This document shows positions 49,476-57,851 of a DNA stretch of 64,000 bases, piece after piece (position 1 is the stretch's first letter; each line of letters begins with the position of its first letter). This stretch comes from Sandaracinaceae bacterium (lineage in GTDB: Bacteria > Myxococcota_A > Polyangia > Polyangiales > Houyiibacteriaceae). Under the pieces are notes generated by a model. The model saw nothing but the letters and a program-made list of their open reading frames with translations, made no database searches and was not told the DNA's origin. Location of the stretch: positions 62,001 through 126,000 of the forward strand of contig JADJJE010000025.1 in NCBI GenBank assembly GCA_016706685.1. The letters run 5' to 3'. The position numbers and the translations under genes are program-made.

Positions 49476-50431
49476 GCCCGCAGTCCGCCACCTCTAGCGC
49501 TCCCACCCGCTTCGCGGACGCCGACGCGCGCGCTCACGAGGGCTTCCTCTTTGGTGTCTGCTACCGCATGACGGGCACGCACGCCGATGCCCAGGAGGTG
49601 GTCCAAGAGACGTTCCTGCGCGCGCTCGAACGGCCGCCGCTGGACACCACCCAGCCCTGGCGCCCGTGGCTCACGCGCGTGGCCGTGAACCTGTGCAAGG
49701 ACCGCCTGCGCCGCCGCAAGACGCGCGGCTACGTGGGCCCGTGGCTGCCCGCGCCGGTGGAGCTCGAGGCCAGCAACGACTGCGAGCTGCCCAGCGCCGC
49801 CCGCTACGAGCGCCTCGAGAGCGCCAGCTTCGCGTTCTTGTTGGCCCTCGAGCACCTCACGCCGCAGCAGCGCGCGGTCCTGGTGCTGCGCGACGTGCTG
49901 GACTACAGCGTGGACGAGACCGCCACCGCGCTGGGCATCACGGCCAGCAACGTGAAGGTCACGCTGCACCGCGCACGTCACGCGCTCGAGGCGGCCGAAG
50001 CCGAGAGCGGCTCGTGGCGCACACGCAAGCTCAGCGACACCGCCCGGGAGGCCCAGCGCGACATGCTGCAGCGCTTCATGCTGGCGCTGGCCATGGGCGA
50101 CGAGGCCGCCATGCGCGCCTGCCTGGCCGACGACGTGCGCCTGCACACGGATGGCGCAGGCGAGTTCTTCGCGGCCAAGAAGCCGGTGGAGGGCCGCGAC
50201 AAGGTCATGACGTTCCTGCTGCGCGTGGTGCGCGGGGTGCTGCCGCTGCGCTTCGCCATCCGCGACCTCAACGGGGCGCCCGCCCTGGTGAGCGAGTTCG
50301 GCCCACGCGCCGACCGCTACGCCGAGCGCGTGGTCACACGCATCGAGCTCGGCCCCGACGGGTTGATCGCGGCCTACGACTCGGTGCTGGCCACGGACAA
50401 GGTGCGGCACTTGTTCTCTCCGGCTCCGTGA
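49472..50431 (+). CDS. ECF41-type RNA polymerase sigma factor with SnoaL-like C-terminal domain
   Basis: 319 aa. Region 2 includes FGVCYRMTGTHADAQEVVQE with TFLRAL; region 4 has LTPQQRAVLVLRDVLDYSVD and ALGITASNVKVTLHRARHAL. A C-terminal domain of about 110 residues (MLQRFMLALAMGDEAAMRAC ... DVRLHTDGAGEF) is the SnoaL-like extension that controls ECF41 activity in place of an anti-sigma factor. GTG 49472 overlaps the oxidoreductase stop. Expected to transcribe its own operon. Confidence 0.85.
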   Translation: MSPQSATSSAPTRFADADARAHEGFLFGVCYRMTGTHADAQEVVQETFLRALERPPLDTTQPWRPWLTRVAVNLCKDRLRRRKTRGYVGPWLPAPVELEASNDCELPSAARYERLESASFAFLLALEHLTPQQRAVLVLRDVLDYSVDETATALGITASNVKVTLHRARHALEAAEAESGSWRTRKLSDTAREAQRDMLQRFMLALAMGDEAAMRACLADDVRLHTDGAGEFFAAKKPVEGRDKVMTFLLRVVRGVLPLRFAIRDLNGAPALVSEFGPRADRYAERVVTRIELGPDGLIAAYDSVLATDKVRHLFSPAP

Positions 50432-50444
50432 TATCTATGAGCAG

Positions 50445-51207
50445 GTGGACACCCAGGTGACACCGGTCGAGAAGTCCGTCGCCGCGGCGTGGCCCAACGA
50501 GAAGCGCGCGCTGACCATCGCCTTCTCGTTTCTCGGGGGCTCGTTCGTGATGATCCCACTCGCGCCAGCCTTCGCCGTACCGGCGCTCGCGGTGGGCATG
50601 GCCGGCTTCTTCGGCGCGCTCGCCACCGCGTTCCGCCGGCCGCGGCTCGAGGTGGGCGCGGATGGCGTGCGGATCCGCTCGGCGTTCGTGAACAGCGCGC
50701 GTCGAAGACGACGAGTCGGGCAAGCACCTGGCGTGGCTGGTGCTGCAGTCGGGGGAGCGGATTCGGCTCGGTGCACGGATGGGCCTCATCGGGCACGCGG
50801 CGCTCGAGGCCGTCGACGAGGCGTACCAGATGCTCAACCGCAAGATCGACGAGCACCGACGGCGCGAGCGGACGGCGCACGCGGGGAAGCTCGAGCGTGG
50901 AAACCAAGCGCTGACCGACTGGATCGCCTCGGTGCGGCGGCGCAGCTTGGACCCCAGCTTCCGTGACACTTGGCTGCCTCGCAGTGAGCTGCTCGCCGTG
51001 GTCGAGGACCCCACGGCGCCGCAGACCGCCCGCGCCGCCGCCGCGCTCGCGCTGAAGACCGGCCTCGACGAACACGAGCGGGTGCGCGTGCGTGTTGCCG
51101 CTGCGGCGACCGCCGCCCCGAAGGTACGCATCGCGCTCGAATCCGTGGCGGACGAGCTGGCCACGGCCGATCGCGCGGCGGCGCTCGTGTCGCGCGTGGC
51201 GCGCTGA
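50445..51207 (+). CDS. Hypothetical membrane protein, PH-like (frame broken)
   Basis: Reads VDTQVTPVEKSVAAAWPNEK, two membrane segments (LTIAFSFLGGSFVMIPLAPA; VPALAVGMAGFFGALATAF), then LEVGADGVRIRSAFVNS. The frame breaks at about 50695; the neighbour frame continues VEDDESGKHLAWLVLQSGER and then long helices to 51207. The layout suggests a small membrane-anchored PH/YdbT-like domain followed by a helical tail. A few codons seem to be missing at the break, so this could be a real deletion rather than a read error. Function unknown. Confidence 0.5.
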
Positions 51208-51216
51208 GGCCCCTCG

Positions 51217-51729
51217 CTAGCGCTTCGGGCTCTCGCCGGCCCGCAGCGCGTCCAGCCGCTCACGGCTCACCCGGCGAATGAGCTCTATCTCCGAGAGAGT
51301 GCGGTCCAGCACCGCGCGGCGCTCGGTGAGCTCTGCGATCATCTGATCCGAGCGCGCGATGGCCAGCTCCAGCTGCTTGCGCCGGCCTTCGCCGTGTTCG
51401 CCGTACAGGTCCAGGTACTCCTGCAGCTCGCGCAGCGTGAGGCCCAGCGACTTGCCGCGCAGGATGAGCTGCAGGCGTGCTCGCTCGCGCCGCGTGTAGA
51501 CCCGGTTCTGGCCCACGCGCTGCGGGGTGAGCAGGCCCTTCTCTTCATAGAAGCGGATGGCGCGGGTGGTGGTGCCCAGGGCGTCGGCCAGCTCGCTGAT
51601 GCCGAACACCTGGTCCGCCGTGCTCGCGTCGCGGTGTGCGTCCACGAAGCCCGCGGTGTCGTTGCCGCTGGCTCGCTCGCGGGCGGGCTTCTTGGGGCGT
51701 GTGGCTCTCTGGCTGCGTGGCTCGGGCAT
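51217..51729 (-). CDS. MerR-family transcriptional regulator
   Basis: 170 aa. N-terminal linker of about 40 residues, then the MerR helix-turn-helix FGISELADALGTTTRAIRFYEEKGLLTPQR with NRVYTRRERARLQLI and a dimerisation coiled coil. No metal-binding cysteines at the C-terminus, so not a metal sensor; the closest group is the LiuR/PsrA-like regulators of acyl-CoA or amino-acid catabolism. Divergent from the BKACE gene with a palindrome between them. Confidence 0.85.
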   Translation of the reverse strand: MPEPRSQRATRPKKPARERASGNDTAGFVDAHRDASTADQVFGISELADALGTTTRAIRFYEEKGLLTPQRVGQNRVYTRRERARLQLILRGKSLGLTLRELQEYLDLYGEHGEGRRKQLELAIARSDQMIAELTERRAVLDRTLSEIELIRRVSRERLDALRAGESPKR

Positions 51730-51774
51730 AGCTCACTGACGGAAGCGGGTGGCAGCTGCCCAATGCAGGAGCCA

Positions 51775-51792
51775 GTTGACGTATACGTTAAC
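51775..51792. promoter_or_regulatory. Probable MerR-family operator
   Basis: Near-perfect 18-base palindrome gttgacgtatacgttaac; one mismatched pair. It lies 21 bases before the BKACE start, in the divergent promoter region of the MerR gene. The core ACGT-ACGT resembles LiuR-type MerR sites. Confidence 0.6.
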
Positions 51793-51812
51793 ACGCGCTA
51801 CTCCTGTTCGCC

Positions 51813-52673
51813 ATGGACAAAGCCATTCTCACCTGCGCCCTCAACGGCGTGCTCACCAACCCGAAGCAGCACCCCGTGCCGGTCACCCCTGCGGAGATGG
51901 CCGTGTCGGCGCGCGATGCGTACAACGCGGGCGCGTCCATCATGCACATCCACTTCCGGCGGCAGGACCCCAACATGGGGCACCTTCCGTCGTGGGATCC
52001 GGCCATCGCCAAGGCGTGCTCGGACGCCATCCGCGAGGCGTGCCCGGGCGTCATCATCAACCAGACCACGGGCACCGTGGGCCCGGACGTGTCGGGCCCC
52101 ATCGCCTGCATCGACGCCATCCACCCCGAGATCGCGGCCTGCAACGCGGGCAGCCTGAACTACCTCAAGCTCAAGTCGGACAACACCTGGGCCTGGCCGC
52201 CCATGCTGTTCGACAACCCCGTGGACAAGGTGAAGAAGATGGTGGTGGCCATGCAGCGCGTGGGCGCCGTGCCGGAGTTCGAGTGCTTCGACGTGGGCAT
52301 CGTGCGCTCCGTGGAGCTGTTCCTGAAGTCGGGCATGTGCGAGACGGCGCAGTACAACTTCGTCATGGGCGTGGCCTCCGGCATGCCGGTGGACGCCGAC
52401 CTGCTCACCCTGCTGCTGCGCTACAAGGAGCCCAGCTCGGTGTGGCAGTGCACGCTCATCGGCCGCGAGGAGATCTGGCCGCTCCACCAGAAGACGGCCG
52501 ACCTGGGCGGCATGCTGCGCACCGGCGTGGAAGACACCTTCTACCTGCCCAGCGGCGATCGCACCACGGGCAACGGTCAGCTCATCGAGGCGCTGGCCAC
52601 CTGCGCGCGCAACGCCGGCCGTGAGGTCGCGTCCCCCGCCGAAGCGCGGGCCATGATGGGCATGGCGGCATAG
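51813..52673 (+). CDS. BKACE family enzyme (beta-keto acid cleavage, DUF849)
   Basis: 286 aa TIM-barrel enzyme; family members cleave a beta-keto acid with acetyl-CoA to acetoacetate and a CoA ester. Seen: ILTCALNGV at the start, the metal-binding HIHFRRQ, INQTTG, PEFECFDVG, and the late HQKTADLGG then VGLEDTFY-like region VEDTFYLPSG with NGQLIEAL. Substrate cannot be fixed from sequence. Regulated most likely by the divergent MerR protein through the palindrome upstream. AraC gene follows by 15 bases. Confidence 0.85.
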   Translation: MDKAILTCALNGVLTNPKQHPVPVTPAEMAVSARDAYNAGASIMHIHFRRQDPNMGHLPSWDPAIAKACSDAIREACPGVIINQTTGTVGPDVSGPIACIDAIHPEIAACNAGSLNYLKLKSDNTWAWPPMLFDNPVDKVKKMVVAMQRVGAVPEFECFDVGIVRSVELFLKSGMCETAQYNFVMGVASGMPVDADLLTLLLRYKEPSSVWQCTLIGREEIWPLHQKTADLGGMLRTGVEDTFYLPSGDRTTGNGQLIEALATCARNAGREVASPAEARAMMGMAA

Positions 52674-52688
52674 GTTAGACTCGCGGCC

Positions 52689-53702
52689 GTGACCGAGACC
52701 CCCCACTCGCTGCCCGCCATCCACGCGCACCACCTGACCGAGCTCGTGCAGCGCTGGCAGGTGGACCCGTCCGAGCTGCTGGAGGGGCTCGGGCTCACGC
52801 AGGAAGACCTCACCCAGCCGGACCGGCGTCTCGACATCCCCTTGTTTCGAGAGCTGATTCGGCGGGCCAAGGCCCTCACCGGAGAGCCCGCGCTGGGCAT
52901 CTACTTCGGGCTCGACATGCGCGTGTCGTCTCACGGCCTGCTGGGCTACGCGGCGCTCACGTCCGCCACGGTGCGCGCGGGCCTCAACTTGGCCGTGCGC
53001 TACGTGCCCACGCGCACCACGGCCATCAGCCTGCGCGTGGTGGAGGCGGGAGACCACGCCGCGCTCATCATCGACGAGCACGCGGACCTCGGCACCGAGC
53101 GCGACACCATCCTCTTCGCGTTCACCATGGGCATCTGGCAGATCGCCAGCGTGGCCACGGGCCGCGCGGTGGATGGCGAGGCGGACTTCCCGTTCCCCCG
53201 CCCGGCATACCTCGACCGCTTCAACAAGCTCATGCCGGGTCGCCTGCGCTTCGACCAGCCCGTGGCCCAGCTGGTGTTCGCGCGCGAGGTGCTGGATCTG
53301 CCCATGGCCATGTCGGATCCGGCCGCCATGCAGGTGGCGCGCGAGCACTGCGAGCGGGAGCTGCAGGCGTTGGGCTTTGGCGGCGACATCATCCCGCGCG
53401 TGCGCGCTGTGCTGCAGCTGCCCGATGGGCAGGGTTACCGCACCCTCGAAGAAGCCGCGCGCGCCATGCACATGTCCGAGCGCACCCTGAAGCGCAGGCT
53501 CGCCGCGCAGGGCACCAGCTTCACCAGCGTCTTGGACGACGCCCGCTGCGAGCGCGCCATGGTCTGGCTGCGCGAGGACAAGCTCTCACACGCCGACATC
53601 GCCGAGCGGCTGGGCTACGCCGACGCCAGCGCCTTCTCGCGCGCCTTTCGCCGCTGGACGGGCATGACGCCGGCCGGCTTCCAGAAGCAGGGCCGCGGCT
53701 GA
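52689..53702 (+). CDS. AraC-family transcriptional regulator (Arabinose_bd-type N-terminus)
   Basis: 337 aa. N-terminal domain with GLDMRVSSHGLLGYAALTSA, a motif of the OruR/ArgR-like AraC group with PF12625 domain. C-terminal double helix-turn-helix: MHMSERTLKRRLAAQGTSFT and LSHADIAERLGYADASAFSR with FRRWTGMTPAGFQ. GTG start at 52689. Located right after the BKACE gene, so possibly part of the same catabolic control. Confidence 0.88.
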   Translation: MTETPHSLPAIHAHHLTELVQRWQVDPSELLEGLGLTQEDLTQPDRRLDIPLFRELIRRAKALTGEPALGIYFGLDMRVSSHGLLGYAALTSATVRAGLNLAVRYVPTRTTAISLRVVEAGDHAALIIDEHADLGTERDTILFAFTMGIWQIASVATGRAVDGEADFPFPRPAYLDRFNKLMPGRLRFDQPVAQLVFAREVLDLPMAMSDPAAMQVAREHCERELQALGFGGDIIPRVRAVLQLPDGQGYRTLEEAARAMHMSERTLKRRLAAQGTSFTSVLDDARCERAMVWLREDKLSHADIAERLGYADASAFSRAFRRWTGMTPAGFQKQGRG

Positions 53703-53805
53703 GCGGGGAGGGCGCTGGTCCCCGGGCCACGGGTTGGCCCCAACGGACCAGAAAGCGGCCTCCGCTGTCCTCGTAAGCGCGGCCGTGCATGGGCACAGTA
53801 GAACC

Positions 53806-54624
53806 ATGCAAACGACGACTCATCCCATCGAGATCCGCAACCTGCGCTTCAACCTGGAGACGGACGTCCCCAAGCACTGGCACGGCGGCGGGCGCGGCGT
53901 GACGCTATTCTTCGACAACCTCTCCACCCTCTTCCCCGAGGGCGAGCGCTTCTTCATCGCCAGCATCCGCGCGCACCTGAGCGAGGTCACCGACCCCGAG
54001 CTGCGCGCGGCGGTGCGACTGTTCTGCGGGCAGGAGGCCATGCACGGGCGCGAGCACGAGCGCATGAACGCCATGATCGACGCCCACGGCTACCCGGCGG
54101 CGGAGCTGGACGCGCGCCTCAAGGTGCTGCTCGGCGCGGTGCAGAAGACGTTCCCGAAGCGCTGGCAGCTGGCCGCCACCTGCGCCCTCGAGCACTACAC
54201 GGCGCTGCTGGGCGACCTCATCCTGAGCAACCCCGAGATCCTGGCGGACGCTCACCCCGAGATGCGCCGCCTTTGGAACTGGCACGCGGCCGAGGAGAGC
54301 GAGCACAAGGCCGTGGCCTTCGACGTGTACCAGGCGGCCGGCGGCAACGCCCCCGAGCGCGGCTTCGTGATGGTGGTGGCCACGGTCATCTTCTGGGCCG
54401 TGCTGTTCGACCAGCAGGTGCGCCTCATGCACGCGGACGGCATCGCCACGTCGCCCAAGGAGTGGGTCAAGCTGGGCCGCTTCATGTTCGGCAAGCCCGC
54501 GCGCCTGCAGCGCCTCACCGCCCCGCTCCTGGACTTCTTCCGCCCGTCGTTCCACCCGTGGGATCACGACAACAGCTCGGTGCTGGAAGCCTGGCGCCAC
54601 GGCCACACGGCGGCCGCCGCGTAA
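53806..54624 (+). CDS. Metal-dependent hydrolase (PF10118)
   Basis: 272 aa from ATG 53806 (MQTTTHPIEIRNLRFNLETD); the open frame upstream to 53734 is not needed. Helical protein with metal-ligand candidates in ERFFIASIRAHL, FCGQEAMHGREHERMNAM and WHAAEESEHKAVAFDVY, typical of PF10118, a ferritin-like di-iron family annotated as predicted metal-dependent hydrolases. A hydrophobic segment (MVVATVIFWAVLFD) near residue 205 may associate with membrane. Substrate unknown. Confidence 0.82.
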   Translation: MQTTTHPIEIRNLRFNLETDVPKHWHGGGRGVTLFFDNLSTLFPEGERFFIASIRAHLSEVTDPELRAAVRLFCGQEAMHGREHERMNAMIDAHGYPAAELDARLKVLLGAVQKTFPKRWQLAATCALEHYTALLGDLILSNPEILADAHPEMRRLWNWHAAEESEHKAVAFDVYQAAGGNAPERGFVMVVATVIFWAVLFDQQVRLMHADGIATSPKEWVKLGRFMFGKPARLQRLTAPLLDFFRPSFHPWDHDNSSVLEAWRHGHTAAAA

Positions 54625-54677
54625 CCGTGCAGAATCTTACGGCGCTGAGCCACGCGGGCCCCTAAACTCGGAGCCCG

Positions 54678-55886
54678 ATGAAAGCCATTCTCCTCAGCGC
54701 CGGACAGGGCAGTCGCCTTCTCCCCCTCACGGCCGACACGCCGAAGTGCACACTCGACATCGCCGGGCAGTCGCTGCTCGAGTGGCAGCTTCACGCACTC
54801 GCGGACAATGGCTTCCACGAGGTCGTCGTGGTCACGGGCTTCCGCGCCGCTCAGGTCGAGGCCATCACGGCGCGGTTCGACCGCCTGCCCGTCCGCACGC
54901 TGTACAATCCGTTCTACGCGGTGAGCGACAACCTGGCCACGTGCTGGCTGGCGCGCGAAGAGATGACGCCGCCGTTTGCCATCGTGAACGGCGACACCAT
55001 CTTCGAGGCCGGCACGCTGCGCACGCTGCTGGCGGGCCGAGGCGATACGGACATCACGTTGGCCTGTGACGTGAAGGCAAAGTACGACGACGACGACATG
55101 AAGGTGGTCATCGACGACGGCCGGCTGCGTCGCGTGGGAAAGAAGCTCGACCTGGCCCAGGTCAACGGCGAGTCCATCGGCATGATGGTCTTCAACGAGA
55201 AGGGGGCTGCGCGCTTCCGCGCGCGTCTCGAGCAGATCATGCGGCGCGACGAGGGCAACTCTCGCTGGTACCTGTCCGCCATCGACGAGCTCGCCCAAGA
55301 GGGGGGAGTGGGGGTCTGCAACATCCACGGACACGGCTGGTGCGAGGTCGACAACGGGGCTGATCTGGAGCACGCCGATCGTGTGGTGCGCGGGTGGACG
55401 CGGGGGCTGGGCGGCGACGTGAGCGCCGGCACCGGCGGTGCTGGTGCGCCCAGCATGAACCCCACGATCCTGAAGTTCGGATACCCCGACACACTGGTCC
55501 GCGCGTACGAGCACTGGGTGGTCCTGGTGCGCCCCGCGCAGGCCACGCTGGGGTCCCTCGTGTTGGCCAGCACCGAAACCGCACGGTCGCTCTCGGAGGT
55601 GTCCGCGGCCGGGTTCTTGGAGCTCGCCCACGTCACGCGTGCCATCGAGGCCGCGCTCTCCGCCGCATTCGGCTACGACAAGCTCAACTACCTGCTGCTC
55701 ATGATGGTGGATCCGGACGTGCACTTTCACGTGCTGCCGCGCTACGGGAGCGAGCGGGAGTTTGCCGGCGTCGTGTTCTCCGACCCGGGCTTTCCTGGGC
55801 CCCCGCGCCTCGATCAGAGCACGGCCGTCGACGAAGCCACCCTGCGCGAGCTGGTGACGACGCTCCGCCGTAACTGGCCCGAGTGA
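54678..55886 (+). CDS. Sugar/alcohol-phosphate nucleotidyltransferase fused to a HIT-like domain
   Basis: 402 aa. Residues 1-240: NTP-transferase with MKAILLSAGQGSRLLPLTAD, TPKCTLDIAGQSLLEWQL and the metal-binding VNGDTIFEAG; the layout is like CTP:phosphocholine or CTP:inositol-1-phosphate cytidylyltransferases. A Gly/Ala linker near residue 255 leads to a C-terminal domain ending in DPDVHFHVLPRYGSER, where HFHVLPRY matches the HIT-family histidine motif. Likely makes an NDP-alcohol for the CDP-alcohol transferase encoded nearby. The stop overlaps the sulfatase start (ATGA-type). Confidence 0.75.
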   Translation: MKAILLSAGQGSRLLPLTADTPKCTLDIAGQSLLEWQLHALADNGFHEVVVVTGFRAAQVEAITARFDRLPVRTLYNPFYAVSDNLATCWLAREEMTPPFAIVNGDTIFEAGTLRTLLAGRGDTDITLACDVKAKYDDDDMKVVIDDGRLRRVGKKLDLAQVNGESIGMMVFNEKGAARFRARLEQIMRRDEGNSRWYLSAIDELAQEGGVGVCNIHGHGWCEVDNGADLEHADRVVRGWTRGLGGDVSAGTGGAGAPSMNPTILKFGYPDTLVRAYEHWVVLVRPAQATLGSLVLASTETARSLSEVSAAGFLELAHVTRAIEAALSAAFGYDKLNYLLLMMVDPDVHFHVLPRYGSEREFAGVVFSDPGFPGPPRLDQSTAVDEATLRELVTTLRRNWPE

Positions 55887-57841
55887 CTCCCGTGACCGAC
55901 TCTCCTGCAGTGCATGCGGGTCGCACGTCGCACCTCGCGGCCGACGCACCCATCGCGTTCCTCTGGGGGGCTGTCCTCGGCGTCACCGACGTCCTGGTCG
56001 CCGCTCGAGACGGCGTGTGGAGCGCGGCGAACGTCGCACGCGCCGCGCTGGTCGGTGCGTTGGCGCTCGGCGCCATGCTGGCGGTCATCGTGCTGCTCGG
56101 ACGCTCGCTCTTGTTCTTGCTCCGCCTCACGCCAACGAGCGCAGGGTTGCTCACCCGGGGCGGACGCCTCGTCTCGCGCGCTCATTTGCTCGTCGTGATG
56201 ACGGTGCTCCTCACGGTGGCGTTCTCTTTCTGCTTCATCGGCCTCCCGGTGCAGCCCCCGTTGGGCCTGCACCGCCTCGCCGCAGGCGGCCTCGTGCTCG
56301 CGGCGGGCGCCGTGGTCCTCGTTCTGCTCCGCGTCATGACGAAGCGCCCGTGGTTCGAGCGCGCCGCATGGCTCGTGCTCGTGGCAGTGGCTCTCTTCAT
56401 CGCGGCCAGTCCGTTCTACGAGTTCTCGCGGCTGTGGCCCACGTTCACTCCGTCGCTCGGCCCGAAGGCCATGATGTCGGCCATGCACTCGGGCGGGCTC
56501 GTGATGCTCGGTGTGGTCAGCATCGTCTCGTTCCGCTTCGCGCTCCCGCGGGTGGCCGTTACGCTCGGCGCTCCATCGTCGAGGGCGGCCCTGGCCTTCG
56601 TGGCGCTCGCGGTCCTCTGTGTGCTCGGCCTGCGCCCGCTCCTCGCGTTCGCGACCTACAACGACCGCATCCTGCTCCACGAGCGGACCCGCCTGGTCTA
56701 CCGCGCGCTCGAGCTGTCCGCGCGCCCGTCCGCCCGCATCCCCGTGATCCGGGCTCGAGCGGGGGCCGAGCGAGAGGCCCAATCGTCGGCGCCACGCGTG
56801 CGCGGCGTGGTCATGCTCATGGTCGATGCGCTGCGGGCGGACATGCTCGACCGCAGCATGGGCGGCACCCGCCTCACGCCGGAGCTCGCCGCGCTCGAGG
56901 CCCGCGGAACGCACTTCGACCGGGCCTACGCCACGGTGCCGGCCACACACGAGTCCGTGTTCGCCATGCTCACCGGGCGACGCGATGGCTTCGAGGACCC
57001 CGAGCGCGCCATGCGTGACTCGGTCGGCGCCATCTTGCGGGCTCGCGGGGTGCTCACCGTCGGCATCTACGGACACGAAGCGCTCGAAGACGCGCTGGCA
57101 CCCATGAACCGCCACGTGTTCTTCGGCAGCGGCCCCACCAACAAGCAGCGCCTCACGGCTGACCTGTCGCTACAAGCCGTGGAGCAGGAGCTGGACGGCG
57201 TGGGGGACTCGCCGTTCTTCGTGTTTGCTCACTTCTATGACGTCCACGCGCACTACCTGGACAACCCGGACTTCGACTTCGGGGACGAAGTGATCGAGCG
57301 ATACGCCGCCGAGGTGGCCTACGTCGACGCGCGGCTCGGGCGCGTCTTCGACGCCATCGAGCGTCGAGGGCTGAGCGACGAAACCGCCATCATCGTGGTC
57401 AGCGACCACGGTGAAGAGCTGTGGGACCACGGCTACCGTTGGCACCGCAAGCGCGTCTACGAAGAGTCGGCGCACGTGGTGTTCGACGTGCGCGTCCCCT
57501 TCGGCCCGCCGCAGATCGTGGCCGAGCCCGTGAGTCTGCTCGACCTGGCGCCCACCGTGCTCGAGCTGTTCGGCGCGGAGCTTCCCGCGGGGCTCGACGG
57601 TCGCTCGCTGGTTCCGGTGCTCGCGGGCGCGCCCATGGACGCCCACCCCGTCGTGGCCGTGGCGGGCGACCTCAGCGCGTTTGCCGTGGTGTCGGGGTCC
57701 ATGAAGGCCGTGCTGCACCCGTACACGGGCGCCATCGAGCTCTTCGATCTCGCGCGCGACCCACAGGAACTCGAGAACCTGGCGGATGCGCGTGAGGCCG
57801 AGGCCGTGCGCATCCTCGACTCGGCGCTCGACTGGCGCTAG
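55883..57841 (+). CDS. Membrane-bound sulfatase/phosphotransferase (alkaline phosphatase superfamily)
   Basis: 652 aa. Five to six membrane segments in the first 270 residues, then a sulfatase-type catalytic domain: VVMLMVDALRADML with the first metal-binding Asp, ATVPATHESVFAMLTGRRDG containing the Thr/Ser nucleophile position, FVFAHFYDVHAHY, and IIVVSDHGEELWDHGYRWHR with the second metal ligands. No Cys-x-Pro-x-Arg, so not a formylglycine sulfatase; a phosphotransferase like LtaS/EptA is more likely. Overlaps the nucleotidyltransferase gene; probable head-group modification enzyme. Confidence 0.78.
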   Translation: MTPVTDSPAVHAGRTSHLAADAPIAFLWGAVLGVTDVLVAARDGVWSAANVARAALVGALALGAMLAVIVLLGRSLLFLLRLTPTSAGLLTRGGRLVSRAHLLVVMTVLLTVAFSFCFIGLPVQPPLGLHRLAAGGLVLAAGAVVLVLLRVMTKRPWFERAAWLVLVAVALFIAASPFYEFSRLWPTFTPSLGPKAMMSAMHSGGLVMLGVVSIVSFRFALPRVAVTLGAPSSRAALAFVALAVLCVLGLRPLLAFATYNDRILLHERTRLVYRALELSARPSARIPVIRARAGAEREAQSSAPRVRGVVMLMVDALRADMLDRSMGGTRLTPELAALEARGTHFDRAYATVPATHESVFAMLTGRRDGFEDPERAMRDSVGAILRARGVLTVGIYGHEALEDALAPMNRHVFFGSGPTNKQRLTADLSLQAVEQELDGVGDSPFFVFAHFYDVHAHYLDNPDFDFGDEVIERYAAEVAYVDARLGRVFDAIERRGLSDETAIIVVSDHGEELWDHGYRWHRKRVYEESAHVVFDVRVPFGPPQIVAEPVSLLDLAPTVLELFGAELPAGLDGRSLVPVLAGAPMDAHPVVAVAGDLSAFAVVSGSMKAVLHPYTGAIELFDLARDPQELENLADAREAEAVRILDSALDWR

Positions 57842-57851
57842 CTCGCGGGGC

